A stretch of DNA of 64,000 nt from Anaerocolumna sp. MB42-C2 (lineage in GTDB: Bacteria > Bacillota > Clostridia > Lachnospirales > Lachnospiraceae). The stretch lies in contig NZ_CP133190.1 of assembly GCF_030913705.1 (NCBI RefSeq), forward strand, positions 2,418,001-2,482,000, read 5' to 3'. This document shows, one piece after another, positions 18,911 through 27,732 of this stretch (positions are counted from its first letter, which is position 1; every line of letters starts with the position of its first letter). A program made the position numbers and the translations under genes. The notes under the pieces are model-generated. The model saw only the letters and a program-made list of their open reading frames with translations. It searched no databases and had not been told where the DNA came from.

Positions 18911-19921
18911 TCATTCTTTCACCTTTGGCAATGTTATGATTACATCCGTTCCAACCCCTACGGTACTGTAAATATAAATACCATACTGATCACCAAATAA
19001 TAATTTAATACGGTTATTAACATTAACAATGGCTATTCCGCCCTGCCTACCTTTTAGCCCTGTTACATCATCAAGACTGGCAGAACGAAGCTGTTTATTT
19101 AATAAATCCAGCTGTCCCTTTTCTATCCCAAGCCCATCATCCGATATCAAAATCAGAAGACGGTCCGGTGTAGTCTGAATCTTTATCCGCAGATTTCCAA
19201 TTCCTATCTTTCTCTCTATTCCGTGATAAATGGAATTTTCTACGATCGGCTGCAAAGTCAGTTTAGGCAGACGAAGTATTAGTACCTCTTTTTCATCTTC
19301 TTCCGCATACTCTACATTAACTTTTAACCGGTCTCCAAACCGGTACTGCTGAATGATATAATAATTCTGTATATTGGTCAGCTCATCTTCTAACGTAACC
19401 AGGTGATCCACATTGGATATGGTATATCGAAAGAATGTAGCAAGCGCTTCCGTCATATCTGCTACTCCGTCCATTCCCGCACATAACGCCTCACTTCTGA
19501 TTCCCTCCAGTGTATTATATAAAAAATGAGGATTAATCTGGTTTTGTAATGCCAGGTATTCTGCCTGCTTTTTAGACAGGTTAAACAGTTCCTTGGTATC
19601 TAACATATCTTTCAGGCGCCCTGTGGCCGCTTCCATCTGTTTGCTTAATGGGCATCGCAGATCGAAAATGCCCTGTAATATTAATCCCTTTGAAAATAGG
19701 TCCAGTGCTTTGCTTGTCTCCTTATATGGCTTATACACCCATTGATACCCTAAATAAAATAGTAGAATATAAAAACAAAAACCAAATGCAACAAACAATC
19801 CATACTTTTTCTCTTTCATGACAGCTATTGTAAAAATCACAAGTGTAAGTAATGCCAAAAATGACATCAGGCAAAATAATACCAGACTTCGAAAGGAAAG
19901 ATACCTGTTCTTTTGTTTCAT
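18911..19921 (-). CDS. YesM/LytS-type sensor histidine kinase lacking an external sensor domain
   Basis: 336 residues from ATG 19919-19921, which has GGGAG upstream; an ATG 14 codons earlier would overlap the regulator gene and lacks a ribosome site. Two membrane helices (about 11-35 and 40-60) are joined by only a few residues, so no extracytoplasmic domain exists. The kinase core follows, with the phospho-acceptor block NQINPHFLYNTLEGIR near residue 130, then LQPIVENSIYHGIE and SDDGLGIEKGQ of the ATP lid. It would phosphorylate the YesN-type regulator encoded just upstream. With nothing outside to bind a ligand, input must come through the membrane helices or partner proteins. Confidence 0.88.
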   Translation of the reverse strand: MKQKNRYLSFRSLVLFCLMSFLALLTLVIFTIAVMKEKKYGLFVAFGFCFYILLFYLGYQWVYKPYKETSKALDLFSKGLILQGIFDLRCPLSKQMEAATGRLKDMLDTKELFNLSKKQAEYLALQNQINPHFLYNTLEGIRSEALCAGMDGVADMTEALATFFRYTISNVDHLVTLEDELTNIQNYYIIQQYRFGDRLKVNVEYAEEDEKEVLILRLPKLTLQPIVENSIYHGIERKIGIGNLRIKIQTTPDRLLILISDDGLGIEKGQLDLLNKQLRSASLDDVTGLKGRQGGIAIVNVNNRIKLLFGDQYGIYIYSTVGVGTDVIITLPKVKE

Positions 19922-19937
19922 ACCAGCTCCCATTCCA

Positions 19938-21545
19938 CTAGGAATATAATTTACGGTATTCATTTGGTTTTAGATTGGTATATTTCGTAAAAATCTTGCT
20001 GAAATGCTTTAAATCGCTGTAGCCAACCTGTTCACAGATTACCGCAATACTATGGTTCGTTTCTTTTAAAAGTTCCTTTGCTTTATTGATCCTTACCTCC
20101 GATAGATATTCTAAAAAAGTATAACCTGTCTCCTTTTTAAATAAAGAGCTAAAATAAGTTGCATTAAATCCCACTGTATAACTTACCTCGTCCAAAGTGA
20201 TTGGTTTCATGTAATTGCTTTGCATATATTGTTTTGCCTCTCTGATTGGTTTTGTATCCATCAATTTCTTATCTTCAATGACTTTCTCTAAACAGGCAAT
20301 TATCAGATCTGTGAGATATTGGTATAAAGAATTTACGGATCCCATATCATCGGCGTTTACATTAAATTCATCAATAAAGTTTTCTCCGGTTAATATGGGT
20401 AATTTATTATTTCGCATGGAAAATAAAAATATATTACACACTTCTTTTGCCATCTGAAGGATCTCATGTCCACTGGTTTCCGTACGGCTTTTTAATCCCT
20501 CCCTTAAAACCCGGATAGATGCTTTCACACCCTCTTTATCCAATCTTTCCAGTGCAGCATTCATATCACGATTGAATTCATAAAACAACTGACTCTCAGC
20601 TAAATCAGTAGATATAATAACTTCTCCCTCAATTACACGGTTATTTCCTGTAACAAGCCGCTGTTCATAGGCCCAGACTGCGGATTTATAAGAATCCTGT
20701 ATCAAACTAATATCTTCTTCTGCTATTCCGAGACCAATTGTTACTTCCAGGTTTACAAAAATTTCTTTCTGTAACTGCAGTTCATCCAATAAAACCTTGC
20801 ATTGGCGGCGAATCTGTTTTTTATTTTCGGTCTTATAGTTAAGCAGACAAAAGCAAATATTATTAACAAAATAACTTTCAAGGTCAATGCAATAATCAAC
20901 AAAGTAATTACGAATGATCTTCATGATTTTTTCTTCCAGAAAGGTAACATTACTGGAATAGGAACGTTCTATCCCATCTAATTTTACTGTTATTATCTGA
21001 AACAAACCCTCCTTAAGATGGTACCCGTATTCTTCATTAACAGCATCTACCGTAGTGTCTTTCATCCGCTTCTGAAACAATACTCCGCTGAATAAACCCA
21101 GCCTTAATTTTTTTATATTGTTTTTCATACTAAGTCTCAGCTGCTCTTCTTTCGACAATAATTCTACCCGTTCCAGATATTCGTTAGACATCTTGGTTAA
21201 TGCAGCCGTCAGTTCATCTTTCTTGATCGGTTTTAATAGATAATCCGAAACCCCATATTTAATTGCTTTCTGTGCATATTCAAACTGTTGATATCCACTG
21301 ATAATGATAAATTGAGTGGATTCATTATATTCCTTGACTTTAGAAATAAACTCAAGCCCATCATATCCCGGCATTCTGATATCCGTGATCACGATATCCG
21401 GATTATGCAGCTGTATTAGCTCAAAGGCCTCCACACCATTATGTGCAATTGCTTCTACCCGCATTCGAAGTGAATCCCAGTCAATCAGTTTATAGATCAG
21501 CTGACATATTTTATCTTCATCATCGGCAATGATTACTTTCAGCAT
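19938..21545 (-). CDS. YesN-type response regulator with AraC output
   Basis: 535 residues with AGGAGA before the ATG. Receiver domain at about 1-120 with the acidic pair ADDED, phospho-acceptor Asp55 (IVITDIRMPG) and Lys in YLLKPIKK. A poorly conserved middle region follows. The C-terminal AraC double helix-turn-helix lies at about 430-533 (ITLDEVSYTVGFNATYFSSLF and IAVICEQVGYSDLKHFSKIF). It probably activates the importer operon downstream when phosphorylated by the adjacent kinase. Confidence 0.92.
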   Translation of the reverse strand: MLKVIIADDEDKICQLIYKLIDWDSLRMRVEAIAHNGVEAFELIQLHNPDIVITDIRMPGYDGLEFISKVKEYNESTQFIIISGYQQFEYAQKAIKYGVSDYLLKPIKKDELTAALTKMSNEYLERVELLSKEEQLRLSMKNNIKKLRLGLFSGVLFQKRMKDTTVDAVNEEYGYHLKEGLFQIITVKLDGIERSYSSNVTFLEEKIMKIIRNYFVDYCIDLESYFVNNICFCLLNYKTENKKQIRRQCKVLLDELQLQKEIFVNLEVTIGLGIAEEDISLIQDSYKSAVWAYEQRLVTGNNRVIEGEVIISTDLAESQLFYEFNRDMNAALERLDKEGVKASIRVLREGLKSRTETSGHEILQMAKEVCNIFLFSMRNNKLPILTGENFIDEFNVNADDMGSVNSLYQYLTDLIIACLEKVIEDKKLMDTKPIREAKQYMQSNYMKPITLDEVSYTVGFNATYFSSLFKKETGYTFLEYLSEVRINKAKELLKETNHSIAVICEQVGYSDLKHFSKIFTKYTNLKPNEYRKLYS

Positions 21546-21578
21546 ATACTCTCCTATCCAAGAATTTATTGCAGCTTT

Positions 21579-22442
21579 TTAAGAAGAAACCCTGCCGAAA
21601 GCAGCCTGAGTCTCTACCGGGCTTGAACGTCTTTCGGTGTCCGGAAGTCTTCTCTCTAAGGCAGCGAAGGAAATCTCTATATCCTCGTGTACTTCATCGG
21701 CAGAAAAAGCACCGACGGTGACCATATCCATATCACGGAGGGTATTCCATACAAAATTAAACCCGACAAACGGTGTTACTCGGCCGGCAGCCATAGGTTT
21801 GATGGTCATTACCGGCTTTTTGGCATTATGTATGATTCGGGCAACGGTTTCCACCTCGACCTGCATAAGAAAACCCATACAGTTATATATTTGGATGTAG
21901 GTTTCCACATCATAACCGTTGTCATCCGAATAGGTAATTAATTCCGGCATATGCGCAGAAAGCCCCGGTACCATCCCGGCATCCCGTATCATTTTGGTAT
22001 AGTCGGAAAGCCTGTCTATAACACCTTTATTCTTATTTACCAGCTGTTCAACACTTGAATGATGGATGAGGCATATTTTAGATCCCCTTTTCCCGCAAGC
22101 CTTAATAACCTCTTCTGCTTCTCTTCGGCCCTCCGGTGTATCATTCACATTAATACAGGGAGTGTCAATCCTAATAATCGGTTTCCCTGTTTTCTGTTCC
22201 ACATCCTTTACCCCATCTTCCAGGGTCTGGCTTAACCCGAATGGTGCCATAATCGTGTCAACGCCATATTCCAAATAAGCTTCCAGAATGGGATACATCT
22301 TCTCCTTTGTATCATAACAGCTTGTAATCATCTTATCCGCAGCTGCACCGGTATGGCTCCAGCCAAGTAACCAGTTCGTTCCCATTATCATCCTTGATAA
22401 TGAAATTCCTGCTACCTCAGTTCTCGGAAATAGATTGCACAT
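21579..22442 (-). CDS. Conserved protein, probable TIM-barrel, function unknown
   Basis: 287 residues with a strong ribosome site (AAAGGAGG). Strand-helix alternation with phrases such as YGVDTIMAPFG, KPIIRIDTPCINVND, SKICLIHHSS, MVPGLSAHMPELITYSDDN and PVMTIKPMAAGRVTPFVGFNFVW suggests a (beta/alpha)8 barrel. The late IKPMAAGR..P..GFNFVW block resembles the C-terminal part of aldo-keto reductase-like proteins, but the Asp-Tyr-Lys-His tetrad is not visible. I cannot name a reaction. It starts the regulator/kinase/importer cluster, 33 bases before the response regulator, so it may act on the imported sugar. Confidence 0.7.
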   Translation of the reverse strand: MCNLFPRTEVAGISLSRMIMGTNWLLGWSHTGAAADKMITSCYDTKEKMYPILEAYLEYGVDTIMAPFGLSQTLEDGVKDVEQKTGKPIIRIDTPCINVNDTPEGRREAEEVIKACGKRGSKICLIHHSSVEQLVNKNKGVIDRLSDYTKMIRDAGMVPGLSAHMPELITYSDDNGYDVETYIQIYNCMGFLMQVEVETVARIIHNAKKPVMTIKPMAAGRVTPFVGFNFVWNTLRDMDMVTVGAFSADEVHEDIEISFAALERRLPDTERRSSPVETQAAFGRVSS

Positions 22443-22515
22443 AAAAAATACCTCCTTTATTATTATGAAACATTACTAAATTGAGATACGACTTAATGTA
22501 GTAACCCCATTTCTA

Positions 22516-23565
22516 CTACGGCCGATACCCTATAATGGATGTATTAGCCGTAAATATTTTAGGCTCAACATATCGGATTGCTATTGTCGAATAATCTCCT
22601 CTTACATCGCCGGAGAAAACGATTGTACCGAAATTGATGTCCTCAGAAATAAGTTCTTCCAGCCTGTTACCAAATGCAGCATTATCCGGAGTCGATTTAA
22701 GCGTTGTAGTGACCAGAGAAATAACAGGACAGACTTCTTCTATAAAGTATTTCGGTGAACTGTGTTTATGACCATGATGTGCTATTTTTAAAATGTCACT
22801 TCTAAGATAAAACGAATTATAAAGAAGTAGATCATTTAAACCGCTTTGACCCATATCACCTAAAAATAAAACCGACTTATCACTATAGATTACTTTGAAA
22901 ATAAGGGAATCATTATTTATATTCCCAGCCATAGCTTTTGCCGATACCCCCGCTTTCAGATAGGAGTCAAATCGGTTGAGCCACCAGATTTGAACCGTAT
23001 CATCAAGACTTAGATGACTGTTTAAATTAGTTTTATACGGAAAGATCCATAATCCGGTACCGGCATCAAATAATTCTTCTGCTTTGGCAGCTAAAGTACC
23101 CGGATCCGGTAAAACCTCTAAATCAAATTCTTCTTCATAACGATTTAGATATCTTAAAATACCATTAATAAACTTAACATAATTTTTATACCGGTCTTTT
23201 GGGATTATATCTAATTGCGCTGCTGTATATTTTCTTGCATAGATATGTTCTATGGTTTGTGCGGTTAAACTCCGTTTTATAGAATTCATGTAATCAATAA
23301 TTGACAGATATGCCCCCATATGATCACTGTCAAAATGTGTAATCGTCAAAGCCTTTAAACGGGTAACCTGCCTTTTTATCAATAGACCTATGATATCTTC
23401 TGCATTTATAGAATTACCGGTATCTACAAGCATAAAATCGGTATTCTTCCAAAGCAAAAAAGAATCCGCATTACCAATACGGCATATATCTATATAGAAA
23501 GTACCTGGACAAAAATCTAAAGTTTCTTCTGGTGAATTAAAAATACCGGACTGTTGTAATGGCAT
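22516..23565 (-). CDS. Stand-alone ComEC-like metallo-beta-lactamase-fold hydrolase
   Basis: 349 residues, no signal peptide. The metal-binding motif THFDSDHMG lies at about residues 76-84, preceded by NADSFLLW and MLVDTGN. Later KVIYSDKSVLFLGDMGQSG and LKIAHHGHKHSS (near residue 258) supply further ligands. This is the pattern of the ComEC/Rec2 C-terminal hydrolase domain found without the membrane channel. Those domains are thought to act on DNA or other phosphodiesters; the substrate here is unknown. The gene has its own promoter and a long hairpin in its leader, and is 73 bases before the TIM-barrel gene. Confidence 0.8.
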   Translation of the reverse strand: MPLQQSGIFNSPEETLDFCPGTFYIDICRIGNADSFLLWKNTDFMLVDTGNSINAEDIIGLLIKRQVTRLKALTITHFDSDHMGAYLSIIDYMNSIKRSLTAQTIEHIYARKYTAAQLDIIPKDRYKNYVKFINGILRYLNRYEEEFDLEVLPDPGTLAAKAEELFDAGTGLWIFPYKTNLNSHLSLDDTVQIWWLNRFDSYLKAGVSAKAMAGNINNDSLIFKVIYSDKSVLFLGDMGQSGLNDLLLYNSFYLRSDILKIAHHGHKHSSPKYFIEEVCPVISLVTTTLKSTPDNAAFGNRLEELISEDINFGTIVFSGDVRGDYSTIAIRYVEPKIFTANTSIIGYRP

Positions 23566-23678
23566 ATTTGATTCAGATTCCTCTGTTTTTTATCCTCCAA
23601 TATATTTCACTGATGTTAAAAAAGTTCCATCCCTGTCATGATAATGATAATCTTCCTTAAGTGAGTCATGCGTTTCCT

Positions 23679-23750
23679 GCCTGTCGGGCTTTTTATTTCA
23701 TAGGGAAGTTCGGAGAACACTCCTATGAAATAAAAAACTTGCCCATCGGC
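23679..23750. repeat. Long cruciform hairpin in the leader of the metallo-hydrolase gene
   Basis: A perfect 15-bp stem (23690-23704 with 23722-23736, sequence TTTTTATTTCATAGG and complement) carries a loop that itself holds GTTC-GGA-GAAC. Outer GCC..GGGC and GCCC..GGC arms extend it. It lies about 40-110 bases after the promoter at 23791-23819. It could be a repeat, an attenuator or mRNA stabiliser. Confidence 0.65.
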
Positions 23751-23790
23751 AAGTAGTGATTACAGCGTTTACAAAACGGACTATAAGTTG

Positions 23791-23819
23791 AGTATACAAT
23801 TAACAGCTAATAAAATCAA
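23791..23819 (-). promoter_or_regulatory. Promoter of the metallo-hydrolase gene
   Basis: Minus-strand TTGATT (23814-23819), 17-base spacer, TATACT (23791-23796). It gives a leader of about 220 bases that contains the cruciform hairpin. Confidence 0.55.
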
Positions 23820-23878
23820 GAAAATTTTTCCAATTATGCACAAAGTGATTGGGTTTTCATATTCTCTTAAAAAATTAA

Positions 23879-23941
23879 TAAAACAGAGTTCCCTATTTAT
23901 TATTTAATCAATCTCAAATATTAATAGGGAACTCTGTTTTA
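23879..23941 (-). terminator. Strong terminator after the FAD oxidoreductase gene
   Basis: Perfect 17-bp arms 23880-23896 and 23924-23940 (AACAGAGTTCCCTAT core) plus one flanking T-A pair, with T-rich sequence following on the minus strand. It closes the operon that ends at 23998. Confidence 0.85.
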
Positions 23942-23997
23942 CTAAATTCTTTATGCACTTGAAAAACCTGTAAGCAGAATAAAACATCGTTAATATT

Positions 23998-25803
23998 TTA
24001 ATATATCCGTACTTCATAAATAGTTACATCTTTACATCCATGAGTGGAATTTATACAAAGTGTAATTTTATCTGCTCTAATTGATTCTGTAAATGTTAAT
24101 TTATTAACTCTCTGATGGTTATCCTTAACTTTTTGTGAGAAAACTTCCTTTTGATCCATATAAAAATGAATACTGTAATCCTTGACCAAAGTTTGCGGTA
24201 TTCCAGGTTCCTGCATCACTCTTGTAACCTTGGAAAGTGAAATCATGATTTCTTTAGACAAATTTGAATCAAACTTTAAAATCAATTCTGAAACTTCAGT
24301 TGGTTCAAAAGCTAGAGTTAACCATTCACCAGTTTTATCGATTCCCATTGACTTCCAACAGTTATTTTCATCCTTTACCGTCCTTGACATTCCATTAATA
24401 ACAAGTTCCGGCTTATAACCTTTCTGCCAAGACGATGCAGTTACTTTAGAATGACGTGCGATATCTTTTTCATCTTTATTATAGATAGAAGGAATATAAC
24501 AATCATCTTTTATGAGTTTTTGCTGAAGTTTCTCAATGTCAGTTCCTATTTCCCTTGGTGTACATCTTTTAGCCACTGCTAGGGCTGCTGCTGTTCCAAC
24601 TGCCTGCCCACCCACCGCACAAGTAGCCATAACTCTTATTGAGCCAAACGCCATATGTGTGGCGCTGATATTTCTTCCAGCCATCATAAGGTTTTCTATA
24701 TTTTTTGAATAATAGCACCGATACGGTATGGTGTATACATCTTTTAATTTAATAAAATTCGTTGCTTCACCGGAATACATAAACCCTTCCGGCGGATGCA
24801 TATCCATCGGCCAGCCGCCATAAGCAACAGCATCATTAAATACTTTGGATTCTTTAAGATCCTGATATTTTAAGATATAATCTCCCATAATTCTTCTGCT
24901 TTCTCTTTTGCCAGGCAGAAATTGAACCCATTCCAATTCATAATTCTCGGCACCGTGATCGCCTTTATTCTTTATATGATCCCAAATTCCATACAAATAT
25001 TTTAGTAACTCATCCCGTATTTCTTCTCCATCCTTAATTACATCTTCGGTTCCCCCAAGTTCCAGCCACCAGTAACCCGAATCCACTCCATAGTTTTCCA
25101 TAGCACTTACCATATGACTGTGCCCGCGATTCTTTAGTTGTTCTTCCGTAACATCATATGCCCAGAAAGGTTTTATAAATTTAGATGGTTTCCCAGTATC
25201 TTTTGCACAGAACATAATGGTATTTCCCATCGTGTGTTTATCTGCCTGTTCTGGAGCGAACTCTTCGTCAAATTCACTCCTTGCCTCTCTTCCCATTCGG
25301 CATTCTGCTCCCGCCTGATAGGCAACATTCCCATCTCCTGTGCAATCAATATAAATGTTCCCTTGAAATTCATAAGACTTTTCTGTTGTCCACTGATGTG
25401 CATATATTTTTTTAATTACATTATTTTGAGTTATCACTTCTAACGTTTGAGTATTCAAAAATAGCTCCAAATTTTCCTGGTACTTTACCTTCTCCCAATT
25501 AACCGTATCAAGAATGGAAAATGAATGCAATGGATTTCTGCTTCGGTTTTCCAATAATATCTCTTCAATAATACCGGTTTCTCTGGCATTAGGTCGGTTC
25601 ATGTGACTATCAGCTCCACAAATATGCATGCGTATTTCAGAGCTTGCATTGCCCCCAAGAACGGCCCGATTTTGAATGAGAACAGTACGAGCTCCATCTC
25701 TGGCAGAAGAGATTGCTGCACAAATTCCTGCCATTCCACCTCCAACCACTACCACATCATATTTTTTCACAATATATTCTTTATAATTTCTGTTCCTATC
25801 CAT
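23998..25803 (-). CDS. FAD-dependent oxidoreductase with C-terminal galactose-binding-like domain
   Basis: 601 residues. The N-terminal dinucleotide-binding fold has VVVVGGGMAGICAA (Gly21-Gly26), followed by RAVLGGNASSEIRMHICGA and later YIDCTGDGNVAYQAGAE. The closing FAD motif is NLMMAGRNISATHMAFGSIRV. This is the FAD_oxidored (PF12831-type) family common in polysaccharide-use clusters, usually of unknown substrate. Residues from about 455 form a separate beta-rich domain (KVTASSWQKGYKPELVING and GEWLTLAFEP) resembling an F5/8-type carbohydrate-binding module. No signal peptide is seen, so it would act on an imported sugar in the cytoplasm. Last gene of the importer operon, 12 bases after the permease gene. 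Confidence 0.85.
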   Translation of the reverse strand: MDRNRNYKEYIVKKYDVVVVGGGMAGICAAISSARDGARTVLIQNRAVLGGNASSEIRMHICGADSHMNRPNARETGIIEEILLENRSRNPLHSFSILDTVNWEKVKYQENLELFLNTQTLEVITQNNVIKKIYAHQWTTEKSYEFQGNIYIDCTGDGNVAYQAGAECRMGREARSEFDEEFAPEQADKHTMGNTIMFCAKDTGKPSKFIKPFWAYDVTEEQLKNRGHSHMVSAMENYGVDSGYWWLELGGTEDVIKDGEEIRDELLKYLYGIWDHIKNKGDHGAENYELEWVQFLPGKRESRRIMGDYILKYQDLKESKVFNDAVAYGGWPMDMHPPEGFMYSGEATNFIKLKDVYTIPYRCYYSKNIENLMMAGRNISATHMAFGSIRVMATCAVGGQAVGTAAALAVAKRCTPREIGTDIEKLQQKLIKDDCYIPSIYNKDEKDIARHSKVTASSWQKGYKPELVINGMSRTVKDENNCWKSMGIDKTGEWLTLAFEPTEVSELILKFDSNLSKEIMISLSKVTRVMQEPGIPQTLVKDYSIHFYMDQKEVFSQKVKDNHQRVNKLTFTESIRADKITLCINSTHGCKDVTIYEVRIY

Positions 25804-25815
25804 ATATATTACCCT

Positions 25816-26703
25816 CTATCCTTTCACTGCACCGGACATTAACCCTTTTACAAAGAATTTCTGTCCCGCTAAAAATACAATAAAAACAGGTATTAACGCT
25901 GACGCTGATGCCGCCATTACTAAATTATACTGTGTAGAAGTTTCCTCAATAAAGTTGGTTAATGATACCGGAATAGTATACAATCTCCAATTTGATAGGA
26001 ATACCAATGCATCCAGATAGTTGTTCCAATTCCACAGGAATACAATCATCGCCAATGATGCCATAGATGGTTTTGCAATAGGTACCATGATATGTGCCCA
26101 TATTTGGAATTCATTTGCTCCGTCTATGTATGCCGATTCTTTTAACTCATCCGGAATCTGCATAAAATACTGCCTCATTAAAAATGTTCCTGTAACTGTA
26201 ATAATTCCTGGTAGTATTAAAGTAAGATGAGTCCCCAGTAAATTTATCTTACTGAACATTACAAATTTAGGTATTAATGTAACCTGAGATGGAATCATCA
26301 TAGTGGCAAGATACCCAAGGAATAGTATATTTCGTCCTCTAAAATCAATTTTTGCAAAAGCATAACCAGCTAAAGTACTTGTCAAAACCGCACCGATTAA
26401 ATTTATAAATGCAATCTTTAAGGAATTAAAATAAGCCAATCCAAAATGATAGTCTCTTGTTGCTCCCCCACCAATGTTCCATACTTCTTTATAATTATTT
26501 AAATTCAAACTTTTTGGTATCCATCTGATTGGTAATTCCATCACATCTGCTGATATTTTCATAGAAGCACTTAGCATCCATATAAATGGAATAATCATTG
26601 TAATTCCTACAATCGCTACGATTATTGTGATAAGCACTTTAACTAATATACCTTTGCTTTTTAAAGATATTATTTCTTTGTTTTTCTTATTCTTTTCTTT
26701 CAT
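25816..26703 (-). CDS. Carbohydrate ABC transporter permease (MalG/UgpE-like)
   Basis: 295 residues; the ATG at 26701-26703 follows AGGAGG by six bases (a GTG sits directly before it). Six membrane helices, with the EAA loop (ESAYIDGANEFQIWAHIMVP) placed for ATPase docking and the C-terminal LMSGAVKG tail. It pairs with the permease at 26714-27601. No ATPase is encoded in the operon, so a shared MsmX-type ATPase elsewhere is likely. Confidence 0.93.
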   Translation of the reverse strand: MKEKNKKNKEIISLKSKGILVKVLITIIVAIVGITMIIPFIWMLSASMKISADVMELPIRWIPKSLNLNNYKEVWNIGGGATRDYHFGLAYFNSLKIAFINLIGAVLTSTLAGYAFAKIDFRGRNILFLGYLATMMIPSQVTLIPKFVMFSKINLLGTHLTLILPGIITVTGTFLMRQYFMQIPDELKESAYIDGANEFQIWAHIMVPIAKPSMASLAMIVFLWNWNNYLDALVFLSNWRLYTIPVSLTNFIEETSTQYNLVMAASASALIPVFIVFLAGQKFFVKGLMSGAVKG

Positions 26704-26713
26704 CACTTGCCTC

Positions 26714-27601
26714 CTAGTAACTAACCCATTTCTTTTGATTTTTCCATTGTATTAAAGTAACTATAAACAAGAGAATAAATAGAATCCATGACATTGCCGA
26801 TGCATAACCCATTTTATAAAAACTAAATGCAGATTGATAAATATAATATACCAATACGGACGAGGAAGAACCTGGGCCGCCTCTGGTCATTAACTGGATG
26901 GGTGCAAATACCTGAAAAGAAGAAATCAGTGTTGTTATTATTAGAAAAAATGTTGTTGGTGACAAAAAAGGAATTGTTAATTTTAAAAATTTGATTATTT
27001 CTCCGGCACCATCAACCTCAGCTGCTTCATACACATCTTTAGGTAATCCTTGTATTGCCGACGTATAAATCATAACTGCATAACCAATTCCCCCCCATAC
27101 GGTCATAATGATAACCGCCGGCAGTGCCCATTTATAATCGCCCAGCCATTGAGGTGGATTTTTCACACCCATTGATTTAACAAATTGCGTAAACGGTCCC
27201 CAGGGTGAATACATCATAACCCAAACGATCGCTACTGCTACAACATTCGAGATATATGGCATAAATAAAGCCAATCGTATCGGTGTTTTGGCAAAACAGA
27301 ATCTGTCAATTACGACCGCTAATATAATTGCTATTACTAAGGTGAATAATACAACACAAACTGCAAAAATAATTGTATTTTTTAAGGAATCTACAAACCA
27401 TTTATCCTTCCATATATCCAGGAAATTCTTGAATCCTACCCAGTTCCAATTTCCAAATCCTTTTGTAAAATCCCAATCTGTAAAACTGATTATTAAGGAA
27501 TATACAATTGGAATAAACGTAAATAGCAAGACACCTATTAAATTGGGCAATATGAAAACATACCCTGCCATATCCTTTTTTGTCTGTCTGCTTAATTTCA
27601 C
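26714..27601 (-). CDS. Carbohydrate ABC transporter permease (MalF/UgpA-like)
   Basis: 295 residues from GTG 27599-27601, chosen because AGGAGG lies seven bases upstream; upstream in-frame codons run into the terminator. Six helices, opening with the family's GYVFILPNLIGVLLFTFIPI segment, and the EAA loop EAAEVDGAGEIIKFLKLTIP. Partner of the MalG-like permease 10 bases downstream. Confidence 0.93.
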   Translation of the reverse strand: MKLSRQTKKDMAGYVFILPNLIGVLLFTFIPIVYSLIISFTDWDFTKGFGNWNWVGFKNFLDIWKDKWFVDSLKNTIIFAVCVVLFTLVIAIILAVVIDRFCFAKTPIRLALFMPYISNVVAVAIVWVMMYSPWGPFTQFVKSMGVKNPPQWLGDYKWALPAVIIMTVWGGIGYAVMIYTSAIQGLPKDVYEAAEVDGAGEIIKFLKLTIPFLSPTTFFLIITTLISSFQVFAPIQLMTRGGPGSSSSVLVYYIYQSAFSFYKMGYASAMSWILFILLFIVTLIQWKNQKKWVSY

Positions 27602-27639
27602 AATATTACCTCCTGTTCTTTTCTTTATAAAAAGTATAT

Positions 27640-27680
27640 AAAAAAAGACCACTTACATCCATGAAGTAAATGGTCTTTTT
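27640..27680. terminator. Intercistronic bidirectional terminator-like hairpin
   Basis: AGACCACTTAC (27646-27656) pairs with GTAAATGGTCT (27666-27676) with one mismatch, flanked by A-runs and T-runs on both sides. It lies between the esterase and permease genes of one apparent operon, only about 40 bases before the permease start, so it should limit but not abolish permease expression. Confidence 0.7.
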
Positions 27681-27732
27681 ATTATAATAATCTGTTTATT
27701 GATGCACGCCTTTTTTAAAAATAATTATTATT

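Noticed and set aside
23566..23997. Riboswitch in the metallo-hydrolase leader
   Set aside because: The leader contains one simple long hairpin and none of the conserved cores I know; the terminator at 23879-23941 belongs to the neighbouring operon.
27288..27641. 117-codon open frame opposite the MalF-like permease gene
   Set aside because: Hydrophobic only because it mirrors a membrane-protein gene; no ribosome site and no independent context.
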